From Marthasterias glacialis (lineage: Eukaryota; Echinodermata; Asteroidea; Forcipulatida; Asteriidae): a stretch of DNA of 64,000 bases. The translations under genes and the position numbers were made by a program. Where the stretch lies: NCBI GenBank assembly GCA_911728455.2, contig OU452233.1:18874426-18938425 (forward strand). Direction: 5' to 3'. How positions within the stretch are numbered: position 1 is the first letter of the stretch; every line of letters starts with the position of its first letter. The notes beneath the pieces are model-generated. The model saw only the letters and a list, made by a program, of their open reading frames with translations, was not told the DNA's origin and did no database searches. Shown piece after piece: positions 25,901-38,701 of the stretch.

Positions 25901-28180
25901 TTTGATTTGTGAATATTAATAAACATTAGTTTGGGGAAATAATTCATCGTGAAAAATAAACCCTAAAATGATTCCCAAAAAACGGTTTGGGTTCATCTTT
26001 ATGTACACATATTTGGATAATTAAAGTGAATTGAAAAACATAAACAGTGTAGGTCAAGTGAAAAAAAGGGAAAGAATCAAAATACATTTGCGCAGCTACT
26101 GTTTTAAATTGATATTAATTGGCGTTGTTTTATTTCAGTTTTAATTTTTTCCGTCGTGTTTGAGTTTCAAATTAAATCATTTTCAAAAGACAGTTTCAGC
26201 AAACCTGCAGATGTCACCGCAATGTTGTCCGCAGTTTTAATCAACATAGCTAATGCACACATGTTTAGCTCTCAGAGCTTGGCAATTTACAACACGTTTG
26301 GTTCCAAACAGCGAACCATTTCTACGTAATATGCTCTAATATGTGCGCGTCGACCTTGGCGGCAGGTGTCGTTGCTTGAGCTCAACGGCGGGAACTGATG
26401 GACGGAACACAGCCACTCATAAAAAATCATTAGTTATAGGGGGTCAACCAGTGTAAATCCCACTCCTAGGATCACTTTTTTTTTACTGTATGTTTTGTTT
26501 CGTATTTCGTCAGAGAAAACTGACGATTTCGGATTTGTTCATGTAAAACTGTGACGTCTCCAATGATACAATTTTAAATTACTTTTTTGTAAAATAAAAT
26601 ATCTTGACGCTTTTAGTGCCAGGTCAATATGAAGTGCAATTTTAACAAATATGTAGGCCTATGTATTATTTATGAAATTTAAACAAAAGAGATAATGGTG
26701 AAGAATGTCATGAAATATTATCTAATTCCAAATATTACGAGAATATTTTCGTAGCAAAATCGACGTTATGGAAACTGTCCCACGTGTAATTTTTAACAAA
26801 ATTAACATCTATTATAAAAAATTAACGAATATTATGAAACAATTTAATTTATTAAATGAGGTACATCAAAATATGGTTCTGAATAATGTCAATTTATGCA
26901 GGCTGCTCAATTGCAAATACTGGTAACAGCTAAGCACAAATAACTGTGTTTACCCCAAAAATGTTACCCTCAAAAATCCATGTTATATGTACTGTTTGTC
27001 ACTGGTTCCCGCCGCGCATTTTGTCCGTAGCAGAAACTCAGAGAGCAACATCCTGCCAAAGTACTCATGAATGAAGTTGGATTCGTGTGATATTGAAGTA
27101 CACAAACAACGTGTATTGCAACAAGCTGAATCACTCTATTTATCCTTTATCCTTCATCCCTACCCCTCCCCTCCCCACCGAAAGGAGTTTGACCCGCCAC
27201 CAAGTGACGATATCTCAGGGGGGAAAATCCATATAAACCCCATATTTCAGAAATCATTTGTCGCTCTTTAATTTGCATGAATTAATTTTAAAAAGTCCGC
27301 AACACGCGGAACTATAATTCCATCTCTGTATGCATTGCTCAGTCAGCCGTGTAATTTATGTGTGATGCTCGTGTCGCTGAACCTTACAGAGAAACACATG
27401 TTGAGGGTTTAAATAATCCCATGGGATTTTTTTTTATAACACCATTTTTGCAAAACAAAAAAATTGGTGAAAATAAACTCTGCAAAACGAGATTTGAGTT
27501 ATGGCACAAGAACGACCCGATATTTCACTTTACCAGTAATTTAACAGTTTTACTCGCCATTAAGAAATACCGCCCGTTTTTGAAATCATTTTCATAAATA
27601 AAAACACACAAAGCATGTTTTGTTTTACTGGTTTATAAGCAAAAGCATTAACTTTGACCTACTTGTGTTGTCGTATAGTTCATTAGATATGGTTTCCCCA
27701 TATACCAAGATTACATGATTGTAATATGATTTGATGCGTGGTGTTGTAATATTACATGTATTGTGATTTGAGCTGCAATGAATGTATACCCGCATTCATT
27801 ATCTATAGGCACTATTGTGTGGATTACAATGGATGTATATACAAGTAACAGGTGACTGCTTTGTGTTTTTTCACTAATATCGTATAACGATTGTTGTTTA
27901 TTTATAGGTGGGATGGAATCCACGGGAATGCTATCATGGGCAGTTGCTTGCCATCGGACCAACACACAATATTTCCGGTAAGTTTGGTCATGTTCTGTCC
28001 GTATATTATTGTGCTCTTATAATGCCAACCTAACTATGTATATTCACATAGTGTTGTAGCACACGCCTTGCCTCCATGTTGGTATCAGATCAGCTGTCAC
28101 ATATGCGCATGAGCAGTTTCAACGGGCTCTCGAAAAGGTTGTGTATACGTTATTTCCCTCAGAAGAGTTTTTTTTTCCCC
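16954..28180. other. Intergenic DNA, no recognised gene
   Basis: About 11 kb of AT-rich DNA contains only short frames. A GA run (21253-21271), a CT run (22801-22845), G tracts at 22381-22390 and 23967-23976 and a C tract at 24171-24181 are present. TAGGCCTA palindromes lie at 17855-17862, 24438-24445 and 26654-26661. A second copy of the 16-mer ATTTGATAATGCAAAT lies at 25402-25417 (the first is at 10236-10251). GC-richer patches at about 23840-24170 and 25030-25330 are weak regulatory candidates. An 86-codon minus-strand frame at 24443-24703 has protein-like composition, but no domain or splice sites are evident. Confidence 0.4.
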
Positions 28181-28400
28181 TTTGCGTAAAACCGGTAGCA
28201 CCTGGTGGTGTCCAGACAGCACAGAGAACCGGGCTGTGCGTAAGACCGGAAGGCACCCCCACCGTATGAGTGTCCCCGCTGCGACGACACTACCACATAC
28301 TGTGAATCTAATGGTACGACAAGGACAAGACCTTGCGTTCGTCTACGGAGGGTCACGCTCACCAGGACCGCAAGTGAAATGGAGACCTTGCTCTAAATCC
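28180..28400. promoter_or_regulatory. GC-rich island with local duplication
   Basis: This patch is much richer in GC than its flanks. GCGTAAAACCGG (28184-28195) recurs as GCGTAAGACCGG (28238-28249) 54 bases on, with the following AGCACC/GGCACC also shared. No coding signal is convincing. A conserved regulatory element is one possibility; there is no direct evidence. Confidence 0.25.
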
Positions 28401-28617
28401 AGTATTTTGTAGCCGATAACAATCCATCAGGACCAGAGTGACGTGTCAATTTTAAGGTTGAGTAAGGCCGCATTGATTACAGACATGATGCACGATTAGT
28501 AATGGTTGTAAAGACTTATGAAAGAGTCCTATTAATAAATTGATATAATATATCGATGTATATTAAGAGAAAATTATCCCCAAAACTCAGCTGGTTATCT
28601 TGATTTGGTGAATCAAG

Positions 28618-28928
28618 TTTTAAGGCACTATGCAGGATTCGGTAAAGCTGATAGTACAGTGTTCTTACTTTGTCTGACTCAATGTCTACATGCAAAAATT
28701 AACCTGTCCAAATTTGGGCTCAATCCGCCGTCTGAGTAAGGAGAAAATAGTGGAAAACCGTGCAAGTTAGGTTTTCAGATACAGTTTTTCTTGAATATGA
28801 CAGCATATCAGAGAGAAATCTTTCACAGAAAATTGTTTCGTGTATTAACTTCATAAAAAGTAAGCTTTCAGGCTGAAACTAAACAACAACAAACATTTAT
28901 CCTTACCAATCCTTTAGAGTGGCTTTAA
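28618..28928. mobile_element. MITE-like non-autonomous DNA element (311 bp)
   Basis: The two ends are inverted and related. The left end reads TTAAGGCACTATGCAGGATT. The right end, on the opposite strand, reads TTAAAGCCACTCTAAAGGATT. Both continue into GGTAA(A/G)G. TTAA is present at both outer edges (28620-28623 and 28925-28928). The interior includes AATTTGGGCTCAATCC and GGAGAAAATAGTGGAAAACC, blocks that I recognise from a common marine-deuterostome repeat type (recalled, not searched). There is no coding capacity. The superfamily is uncertain; the TTAA edges hint at piggyBac-like targeting, but the termini are not the usual ones. Confidence 0.6.
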
Positions 28929-31900
28929 TCGACAACAATTCCTGACAAATCGTTACTGCAGAGTTCTCAAAAATCTGACTGTTTTGAAGAAGGTCAGTAA
29001 ATAATTGGTTTGTTTACTGAAGACTCGGGGATGAAAAACAAATGTACATCAACTCCTCTTAAAAAAACAATTATGTATCTTACTTTTGAAGATGGCTAAT
29101 TTATAACAATTGGGAAAGTCCGTGCAATCGTTATAATACTTATGTAAATTAGCTGGTGATGACGTAACTTTACTCTGATACGAAAGACTGTCATGAAGAT
29201 TGCGGCAAGAAAGGCGGATATAATTATTGACATTTATATAAATGTGAAATAGTCAGGCCTACAAGCTTTAGTGTATGCCTCGTTAAAGATTTGGTGATAC
29301 ATGAGAGATTGTCCCCGCTTGTCTTTATGGGAAACCGACCCGTCCGGGATACTTCTGAAGAAGTCAGACACTCAGGCTGTGTTGTATAATTCAGGTTTAA
29401 TTGTACAGAAATGGAGTGCAGATGAAATAAGTATTGTCTAGTAAGCTGGCATTTGATCCCGACTGAAATGGAAATGAATTGACGTTAATAGGACAAGCAG
29501 ATTCATTTCCATCAGCAACTGTGTCATCGTACACGGATGTCCCCTCCCGTCACTTATCAGGATGCCCCGGGCGACTGCGCTCCCAAATGACCATTTATCC
29601 GATGATATAAGACCATTGCATACCCTACAACGGCCCCCCCCCCCCCCCCAGAAAAAAAATCATTCCTAACAAAACAAAACAAAACAAAACTCAAAACCTA
29701 CATGAAACAAAGACGAGCAGAATGTGAAAGTACCGTGTGGTGGAGAGTAGGCCTACTCTTTTTATTACAATATTTTTATCGATCAGGAACGGAGGAGCGG
29801 GGTCCAACACCCGGGGCGACCAGCGCTCTCCTAACAATCGCCCCGTAGGAATTTGAGACTCCGGGGGACAGAGGCCATCCGAATGCAAAACAAAGGCAGA
29901 TGGTCGAAGCGGACGGGCCTCCTTCTCTGCTGTCGGAGTGGAATGGAGGAAGACAAACAGGACTTTGCCTCGAGTTAGACCGTACCTTACGTGATAACTG
30001 GATTGTTGGGTATAGGCTTACGTGGACGCCATGTTAAGGTGTTGTGTCGTGTCTACGCGGTAATGTTTTCCACAAGAAAGTCCTTATAACGGATTATAAG
30101 TAAACCCTTTTGTTTCCCTACATTGTGAAATCAAGCGGGTAGATGTTATTGCTGTCCTCTGTTTTGATAGGTTTTTTTTGAGAAATTCCCTCTGCTATAT
30201 TTATATTGTTGTTTGCGATTGTCCCTTGAGATATATACACACAGGACAACCGAGGACCGCATATACGGAGTACCAAACCTTGTTGTTGAAAGCCCTCGAT
30301 TTTAATGAATAACACTGATAAACACCAACTCTGTGTCCATTTGTCTATTCTGTGATAAAGTGCCCACAATCAAGGTCCCATATTTTGATAGTTAACTCGT
30401 TTAGTTTGTCTTTGGTAACTTCTATTCTTGTATACCTTTAGAGTGATAACGTGTGTGATTTTAATTATTAAGATTAACACTCTGCCCTACTTACACACCG
30501 AACGAACAATTCGTCTTCATGAACAATCCTCACTTTAAGGGATTAAAAATGTCTCCCTGTAGAGGGCAGAGCGAGTCTCTGCGTAAGATTAATTGACAAA
30601 TCGCCCGGGACCCACCGATCATACTCGCTCTGTCAGCTTTCCCCTTCATCTCTCCGTTCAACTTGAGTGATGATGTGTCTAGAAGACGTCAACAGGTAGC
30701 GGGAGGGAGACGACACATTGCCCGGTCCGTGAGAGGCTATTTACGGCGGTGTGGATGCTTGATAGATGTCAATGTAACTCGATTTGGAGGTCTTGAGGGA
30801 GGACTGTTGTTACTAACGAGGGGAGATGCTTGCGTGGGCAATGAGCCACGTAGGTTTGATGGACTGCAACGTTTAAACCCATCCAGGCTGTTTACTTAGG
30901 AGTTTGTCTTTGGCTTATTAAAGGTGTATTATGAGTGAAGCCAGAAAATTATCCAAATATTTCATGAAACGAATGTATTGTTTCTATAACTCATTAATGT
31001 TGTATGTTGAATACACAGTAGGGATTATTACTGCTGTATACATTTATCAAAAGTGTGGATTTTTTCTTTTAAGTGTGCTCCTTTAAAGCGACCTAAGCGA
31101 GGCTTCTAAAATAACTATGTTTTTAGATTAAAATATTTAATATAACCGATAAAAGTTTAGATAATAATGGAACTTTAATTGATTGATTGAACTGTTTTGT
31201 TCCAAATTCGGAACATATCCCCACAACCCCGGGGAGGGTAACAACTGTTCATATAACCACAATGCAAATTTCTTGGCGGGTGTTTTTACAAAGTAAAATT
31301 ATAAAACAAAGTAATGTAACCTTTAAACAATATTTTGTATCTCTTTCATTTCAGTAAAACAAACTTCCTGTCTCGAACAGAAAATCAGTCATTTCTGTAA
31401 TTTCTGTTCCCTTTGGACTAATAATGATAATACAAACAAATTATTGTTATTATTATTCAATCTTATCTTATGGACAGCACCAGTAACTCGGGGCAACTGG
31501 GTCTGATCTCCGTTTTGCAGCTGCTTTGTTTTCTTATTGGTTCAGCTATTTACTTTCTAACCATTATGGCATCAAAAGTTGATTTGTTTATTCATAAACA
31601 TGCAACAGTTGAGCTTCCACCAAAACAATAATCACAACCGCATAAAAGATGTTTGTTTGTTAGCTCTAATTCGATATCACCAAAATTACACCCACATTAC
31701 AAAAGAACAATAACATTGTTACTAAAACGTACCTTTGTCGGCTACCGCCATGACTTTACAACCACGTGTCGCTATCCGTCACTGGTTATGCTGAATAATC
31801 AAATGATTAAATTTAATGAGCATATCAACGTATTTAGTTCGTGGCTGGTTTTATGGTCAGATTGACAATGGACCACATACCCAACTTCTATGAGGTTTAC

Positions 31901-34178
31901 AGCTGGTTATCTCAGACGTCAGGAAAACAAAAAGTAAATAATTTTATTTTATTTTATTGTATTCACTTTTTTGAACGGTAGGGGGTGTCTTTTCCTTCTT
32001 CCCTGATCATTCCCAGTGTCCATATTCGGCATGGAATGCCCGTAGGTCTGCTGTGGACAACCCTTATTTCCTACCTATAAAGAGTAATTTTTTTCTAAAA
32101 TGCGAAAAGGAAATGGCATTTGGTACAAAATTTCCTTTAATTTCAGACAGGCTTTAGAATGACTAACTTCGGTTTGTGACTAACAAGAAATGGTGGAAAG
32201 GCTGCTGAATGGAGGCGAGGCCACGGTCGGGAGAGAAATTCTTCTGGGAGGAAATTACACGACTGAATGGAAACAATAGTTGCCGTGTTTAGGGACGCAG
32301 GGGCAGGGAAATACAGATGTTACCTACAAATGCAGTTATCAGAGAAATAAACCTGACTGGAAGAACGCTGGCCTTCACAATACGAAATAAATGCAGAGAC
32401 GGAATTGAGAGGGGAGTTTCGCATCGAATGATTGTCATAAATTATCTGCTCAAAATCATGCTTTTCCTAAGTTTAAGTTTGTAACTATAAATCATGCTTA
32501 TAAAAAATGGCACATGTGTTCAATAAGAAATTGAAGTTAATCTTTAGAAATTAATTGACTAAAACAATACCAGGGTGGCGACAGGGTCTGCAAATATGGT
32601 GTCTACAGAAAAAAACAGGGCAGAAATTGGCCCATAAACCCGAGACTTTAAGAAGTATTAGAAGAGAAATTGTGATAAATGAATCAAGGTGTCCAAAGGA
32701 CGCATTAAGCACTGGCACCTTGGTGCGTGTTCAATTTGTTTGTTTTTTTATCTAAAACGACGTTTCGATCAGTGTGTTGTCATCGTCTGATATCGGCGTA
32801 TGAGCTCATTGATTTATCCCCAAATGGCCTAAGCGTTTGCCGGGGGAAAAAAGGAGGTTACCAAATGAAGAACCTATGGCTTTACTTGACGTTTTAGTCG
32901 TTGTGTCTTCATCACATCTTCATATCATGCAAGCATAATTCAAAACCGATACCTTGATCCGTGGGAAATTGTAACTTGAAACATTTCCCAGGATATCTCT
33001 CTTCGAACACGCCTGATTTGCTGTGTCAGTAGTACGCAGTTACTCGATACCAATCCATCCCAACACGCCCCCAAGCTACACACGCTACACGAACAACCCC
33101 GTTTATGATCAAACTTATAAAAAACAGATAGGGAAAAAAACAGACAAGATCTAATTGCAGTCGCAAAGCTTGCGTTCGAGATGCACCCACCTGTATAGAT
33201 ATAAAATATTATATGAATAAATAAAATAAACAAAACTGTGTTTGATGAAGCCTATCTCTTTACTCTTTATCTTATGTTTAATACCCGCACTTAAATTTAA
33301 CGATGTGATATTAAACTCATCTCTTGTTAATTTTAATAATACTTTATAAGAAAACGATCGCAGCGGTTGAATTGGTTGTTGATACGCTACAATGATGACT
33401 ACCAGAAAGGGCACCCGTATATTAACATCATATCAATTATATTCGAAACGGATGATGATTGTCGTATTGACATTTGAGCCGAATCTTTCATTTTAATATG
33501 CGGACCGTATTAGTACCGTGTTAGTGATTTCAGAGAGTAGTAATTGTCGATTTTGTGGCTGACAGTTCACTTTCGGTATTTAGCATGCAATTTTGCCTGA
33601 ATTGACGCATCTTTTTATGCAAAGTGCATTGCTACGTTATTGTGTAGCCTATATAAAACTACTTCTTTTTTCTGTTATTATTTGGAAGTCTTGTGTGGCA
33701 TGCATAAACAAGCACTTGAATGGATTCAATAAATAAGTAAAACATAGACAAAATAGTGTAGACAACAAAAAAGAATAAGGCTTTGACGAGTTTCACGTTT
33801 CGTAAGTCATTAGGCATTTGGGTCTGTTTTAAGTACATTTCCAAAGGTTAATTGGGTAGTTCAGCAAACTTTAGAACTGAGCTAATGTATAATCTTCCCA
33901 AAACCAATTTTTAATATTATACTCAATCTGGGCAATACTGTCTAAGCTAAGCCTGTTATTATTTTTTACATATTTGTTCTAATCGAGGACTCCTCAAATT
34001 GAACTCATTTGGACTGTTGACTATGCACGCCTTGAGAAATAATTGACTAGCACTAAGTGGGGATTTGGGATCGGGGTGGTGGGGTGGCTAGACTTCCAGC
34101 CATTTCAGACCGTTACTGACCCAATTCAATTTCCAGGCATGGGCAAGGCCGGGATTCCAACCATTACCATAGAGGTGA
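28929..34178. other. Intergenic DNA with GC-rich islands
   Basis: No gene is recognised. A C tract of 16 lies at 29634-29649, followed by AAAAC units. A perfect 16-bp palindrome AGAGTAGGCCTACTCT lies at 29744-29759. GC-richer islands lie at about 29520-29960 and 30590-30880. On the minus strand, CGAAACGTCG with a short GAT/ATC hairpin before it lies at 32758-32784. The rest is featureless. Confidence 0.4.
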
Positions 34179-34203
34179 CCCCCCCCCCCCATGACGTGCA
34201 CAC

Positions 34204-34376
34204 ATCTTGAGCCGTTTAAATCGATTCTTGATCAATTCGGAAGTCATTCAAGATTAATACTAATTAAACCAAATCATTTGTGATACCCAAATCTTGAGCC
34301 GTTTAAATCGATTCTTGATCAATTCGGAAGTCATTCAAGATTAATACTAATTAAACCAAATCATTTGTGATACCCA
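34204..34376. repeat. Exact 87-bp tandem duplication
   Basis: Unit 1 (34204-34290) and unit 2 (34291-34376) match at every base over 86 positions. Each contains a palindrome-like TTGATCAA core, TAATTAAACC (homeodomain type) and CAAATCATTTG (inverted CAAAT/ATTTG, with a CATTTG E-box). A C tract of 12 (34179-34190) lies just upstream. Total identity implies a very recent duplication or an assembly artefact. Confidence 0.95.
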
Positions 34377-35640
34377 CTATTATCTTCATGCAACATATAC
34401 CAGAAACCTTTCCAATGACGTTAACGTTACCTTGGATTGATCGAGCATCGATCAACAAGAGCACCACTTTCCATGCACCTCATAATGCAATTTATTACCG
34501 TATCATTTTTACACATTTCATCGAAGCTACTAGATTTACTTGTCCTTTTTTCTTTTTTTCCGGTCGATACACGGACCCTTAAGTAAGTGTCATATCTTCA
34601 AGATGAATTGTAATCAATTTCACAGAAAAGGCGAAACATTGATTATTCCAAGACCAAATCTATAATAAGTGCTTATACTTCGCCACTATATGTGACACTT
34701 TCCCTCCATGTAGTGGGCCAGTCTTACCATTAAAGGGCTTGGCTAGTTATCCTCCCAGCCTCGGTGTGACCACATTAGTTTGAATTATATGAAGAACAAA
34801 CATGGCTGTATGAGGGCGACTCTGTCTCACCGTCATCCCCCCTCTGGAATAGTGACGTAGAGTATCGGCCGGAAGTGCCTTGCCGTTTGACCTGTTTACC
34901 CGTGACCCTTTATAGCGCTGCATTTTAATGTGACCGGACGAAACTTTGGCGAGATACTGTGTATCTGAACCTCAGTGTTGAGATTATGTGGGCCTGTGCC
35001 TTTTGGGGAGGAAGGGCGTTAGGGAGTGCAGATGTTGCCACTCAAAGATGAGGATTTAGCCATGCCTATTTCATATTGAAGCCATATTTCATCAAATTAA
35101 CGAGAGGTTGGCCCAAAATTATGGTTAAGTCAATTTGTTCTCCTCACTATTCAAAATGTTTAACTCTAGGCGTCTATGACTGAAGACAATTGTGATTGGA
35201 TAAATAACTTTGAATCAGATTTGAATGTTTTCAGAACCATATTCTCAAGAGTGAGATTCGTTTATGCCTACATGGTCTTAAAACCTTGAGCCTTTTTTTC
35301 AAAATGTTCTCCCTCCATCATTTTCGAAACCTACTGAATCTATTATGATAAAATTGCCCGACATATCTGAACCTAGAGGTCTCATTGACTTTTTAATATA
35401 TTTATGAAGTTGTTTTTAAATGCCCAAATGAATTAATTGTTTGTGGGCAAATATTCCGAAATGATCCTTTCTTCAAATAAATTGTGGGGCTTCAAAACTT
35501 TTCACCAGAAGATTTTGAAACACAGTTTTTTTTAAAGCTCTGCAAAGTTTAATGCATTTTGGTCGGTCGTGTTACATGAACCCTTCTTCCATGATGCATA
35601 AACTAAACCTAGTTCTTGAGTTGCTATATATGTAATACCG
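34377..35640. other. Intergenic DNA
   Basis: No gene, repeat or motif cluster is recognised. Confidence 0.4.
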
Positions 35641-36310
35641 ACGGGAGCTTCGGCAGTGCAGACGGCCTCGTGACACGGCGCGGGGCAGGTGGGGATCCTG
35701 TCCCGAGGCACTCGCCCGGGCTGATATCAATATCCCCCGCTCCTAAACCCCGTGACTGCGGGCCAACGTTACGGCGAATTTCCTTTTAATTATCGGTTTC
35801 TACTCACCAGTCGAGTGGTTCATGAAACCAGTTTCTTCAATTCCTCCACAAACGGGCAGGTTTTATGGTTAATTTAGCACTTACGGGTCGCTCAGTCAGG
35901 CAAGGTGGGCTCCAGTGGCCGATAAGTGATATAAAAAATCTACTCGTACAGAATCTTATAATATGGAGCTCCACGGAGAGGGAGAAGAATGTAGTCAAGC
36001 AAGGATAAGATGTTCTAATACGCCGCTAGGGCGTCATGAAAACCATATTGAACGATACTATTCGAGGCCCAATTTACCGAGTTCACCGGGGTGTGTTGGT
36101 TGGTAATGGAGCCTGTAGGGCCGGGGGAATGCTGCGAACGACTTGGTACTGAATTTAGGGCAGGCCTCTCTCAGCAGTCTTTCCACACGACCTATCAAAC
36201 ATAGTAGACTCATGATCGATCCAGCCCCTTATTCGCATTATCCGGCCGGTCGTTTGTGCTGAGCGTGCGCCGAGACCCCGGCTAGCCGTTTCCCGGCCCG
36301 TTGCTCCCGC
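35641..36310. promoter_or_regulatory. GC- and CpG-rich island
   Basis: Two CpG-rich blocks (about 35641-35780 and 36060-36310) stand out sharply from AT-rich flanks. No open frame or exon signal is convincing. In a SoxB1 desert, such islands are candidate enhancers or unannotated promoters; this is inference from composition alone. Confidence 0.3.
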
Positions 36311-38466
36311 TCACTTCAACAACAAATAATGAAGTTAAAAAACAAATATGCAAAAAGCAGGACTTTGAAGTGACACAATGTGACATATGACAACTTTTAA
36401 TTATTTATTCTTTGAAAACGGTGCTTGTAAAGGCTCAATGAGATTCGTTGTTGCAGCTTAGCGACTCGCACGACATAAAGGTGTTTGGATATAAAAAGAG
36501 GCGATACAAATGCGTGTGTTGTTACCTTTATACTCTTGCTGCCATTAAGTTTGACAATGATGTGTTTGACAAGAGAGAACTCAAAACCAACACTACTCAA
36601 TTGTTAAGGTTGTATATATATATATGTGTTTATATGTATATATATATCTAGGCCTAACCAAAGACTGTAACTGATGCATGCAAACCTCTCATAAACTGAA
36701 CATTTACAATGTAAAAAACAACTTAGCAAATCTACACTAAAAACTAATGGGAGTGTTTGTTTTTATTGGGATTTTTGTCTGTAAAACAGGCTACATAATT
36801 CGAAGACATAACAAACACCAAACTTTTTTAAGCCTCCTCGGAAGAGCAACCTTTTAAGTCATCTTTTTTTACGGAAAACTTACTGTTTGGATGGTAATTA
36901 AACCGTCCAAAAAATAGATATTCAATGCATTGTAAATAGACTGCGTCTGGAAAGGAATACAGTTTGAGAAGCTATGAAAAAAATCTATTTTGGGCATGAT
37001 TCACTTCCAACTGAAATCGAGAACAATTTCAGCTGATGCTAAAGTTTTATTTTTGTGATAAAACAAAATTAGCTCAGCTGTTGCAAACTGCTTACCAACC
37101 AAAATGACCTGTCGTGTAAATGCAATTTGTTAATGGCCTCACGTTTCGACCCGTGCAGAATCATTCTCAAAGGCTAAAAGGCTATATTATTGTGTAATAT
37201 TTATTTATCAGTGTAATACATTTGTATTTTAGGTTTGATATTAAGATATAAATAAACATATATGTAATGCGAAATTTGGAATAAAAAGTGTGGCTTTTAC
37301 AGTTAAGTCTACTATTATACAACCACCGCGTCAAGATAAATCCATGTGCTCAGCATATTCTGTGGACTAATGTGTTTTTAGGAGATTAAATGCTCTCTTA
37401 ACGCATGTCAAAATAAAGTACGATACCCAACAAGCATATATATGTTTCAAGCCAGGGTTTTTGGCCTTAGGCTGTTTCAAAATCCCTCGACAATATATCA
37501 GGCAGAGCGCGTCAGCGAAAGCCCCGGTGTTGATAGCGTGTCTACTGTACCAGGTCTTTTTACCCCCACTCAAGCGAAAACACTGGAGTCCCGGACAACG
37601 TGTTCACCCCCCTTTCGCAACTTATCTGTCAGACCTGGGTGGTGTTGTTGTTTTCGTGAAATCGCAATGGCCACTAAATTTTAATCCCTGTTTACCAAGT
37701 TGATGGATTATCGGAGAAACGAAAGATCATGAAAGGGTTACCCCCTTCTTCAGTGCCACTTCGTGGGTAATGCAGGCATGTAAACTCTCTCAAGCCATAC
37801 AAAAGGTACCTGGTTAGCGATCCCAGGGGGGACCTGCTTGGCGCTGATGCCGCAGCCAGGAGCCAAGAAGACTAATTAAACCCCTTTCTATCCATCTATC
37901 CAAGCCTTACGAAACTGCATCCATTTGATTTGATGTGATGTAAAAGTAAATACTTTATCTTGTTTGTCAACTCCTTGATAAAGAAGTTCTGTTTTGTTAA
38001 CCAGACATTACCAAGGATGCAAAACATGGTTTCTCTACCAGTAACTTAGAAACTTACTAACCAACTACAATCATCAACTAACATTCAGAGTTTAGAAGAA
38101 AAAAAAGGCACAGTCGTAATTTCAGTTTCTATGAGAAAGTATTTTAAAGTAAAACAGAATCGTTAAACAAAAACAAAATAATATTAAATGTATTATTCTT
38201 TGACAGCAAAAGACACAAGAGTAAATTGTTTTTACATTGTTGGATGCAACGATCTTTTTCTTTGAAATTCAGATCAAAACCTTTGTATATTAGGCTATTT
38301 TCATTTTTTATTTTATTTATCTGTTTTTGTGGTGTTGTAATGCCCACAACTTTTAAATCAGCTGTTTAAAACAGATCTAAAGAGTTATACAACTTTATTG
38401 AGTTCATTTTACACTGCTAAATACCTGGACGTCATACATGTATTAGGCAATGGAAAGACCACGACT
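36311..38466. other. Intergenic DNA with TA repeat
   Basis: No gene is recognised. TA-rich simple sequence lies at about 36610-36648, followed by TAGGCCTA at 36649-36656. A retroelement-like fragment at 37127-37178 is listed separately. Confidence 0.4.
37127..37178 (-). repeat. Dispersed repeat fragment, copy A
   Basis: Read on the minus strand, this holds TTTAGCCTTTGAGAATGATTC followed by a short hairpin ending GGTCGAAACGTGAGGCC. It matches the piece at 51326-51376 at about 42 of 52 positions, so both come from one repeat family. Hairpins ending in GTCGAAACGTC occur in Penelope-like retroelements, where hammerhead-type ribozymes are known. Assignment to that family is inferred. Confidence 0.55.
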
Positions 38467-38467
38467 A

Positions 38468-38699
38468 CTCTCTAATTGTAAAAGTAAAAAAAATACTCTA
38501 GTTTTGTCCGCCATACCACTCTTGCAAAGGGCCATTTGTGGCGGACAACTCTTTTTCAACTTGAGTAAGAGTGAAGTTCGCTCCAATTTCACTTATAAAG
38601 GGTGATGCACAGTTAGTTTCACTCTCATAAAAAAAATGACACCACTCGGGCGAGAGTGAATTTTTCACTATTTTACATTTATTAGAGAGTACATCTTGA
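38468..38699. mobile_element. TA-flanked MITE (232 bp)
   Basis: The element starts CTCTCTAAT and ends with its exact inverse ATTAGAGAG. The similarity extends inward with a 3-base gap (TGTAAAA on both sides). TA dinucleotides flank both ends (38466-38467 and 38700-38701), as expected for a Tc1/mariner-type target duplication. Inside are further inverted pairs: TTGTCCGCCA with TGGCGGACAA near 38504-38548, and TTCACTCTC with GAGAGTGAA near 38618-38660. A minus-strand open frame of 83 codons (38498-38749) crosses it and extends past its edge, so it is probably not a gene. Confidence 0.7.
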
Positions 38700-38701
38700 T
38701 A

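Noticed and set aside
33624-33645. A miR-33-like GTGCATTG start
   Set aside because: Similarity ends after the seed and no hairpin partner is seen.
37114-37225. A target duplication around copy A
   Set aside because: GTGTAAATGCAATTTGT and GTGTAATACATTTGT look alike, but the left one overlaps sequence shared with copy B, so it is part of the element.
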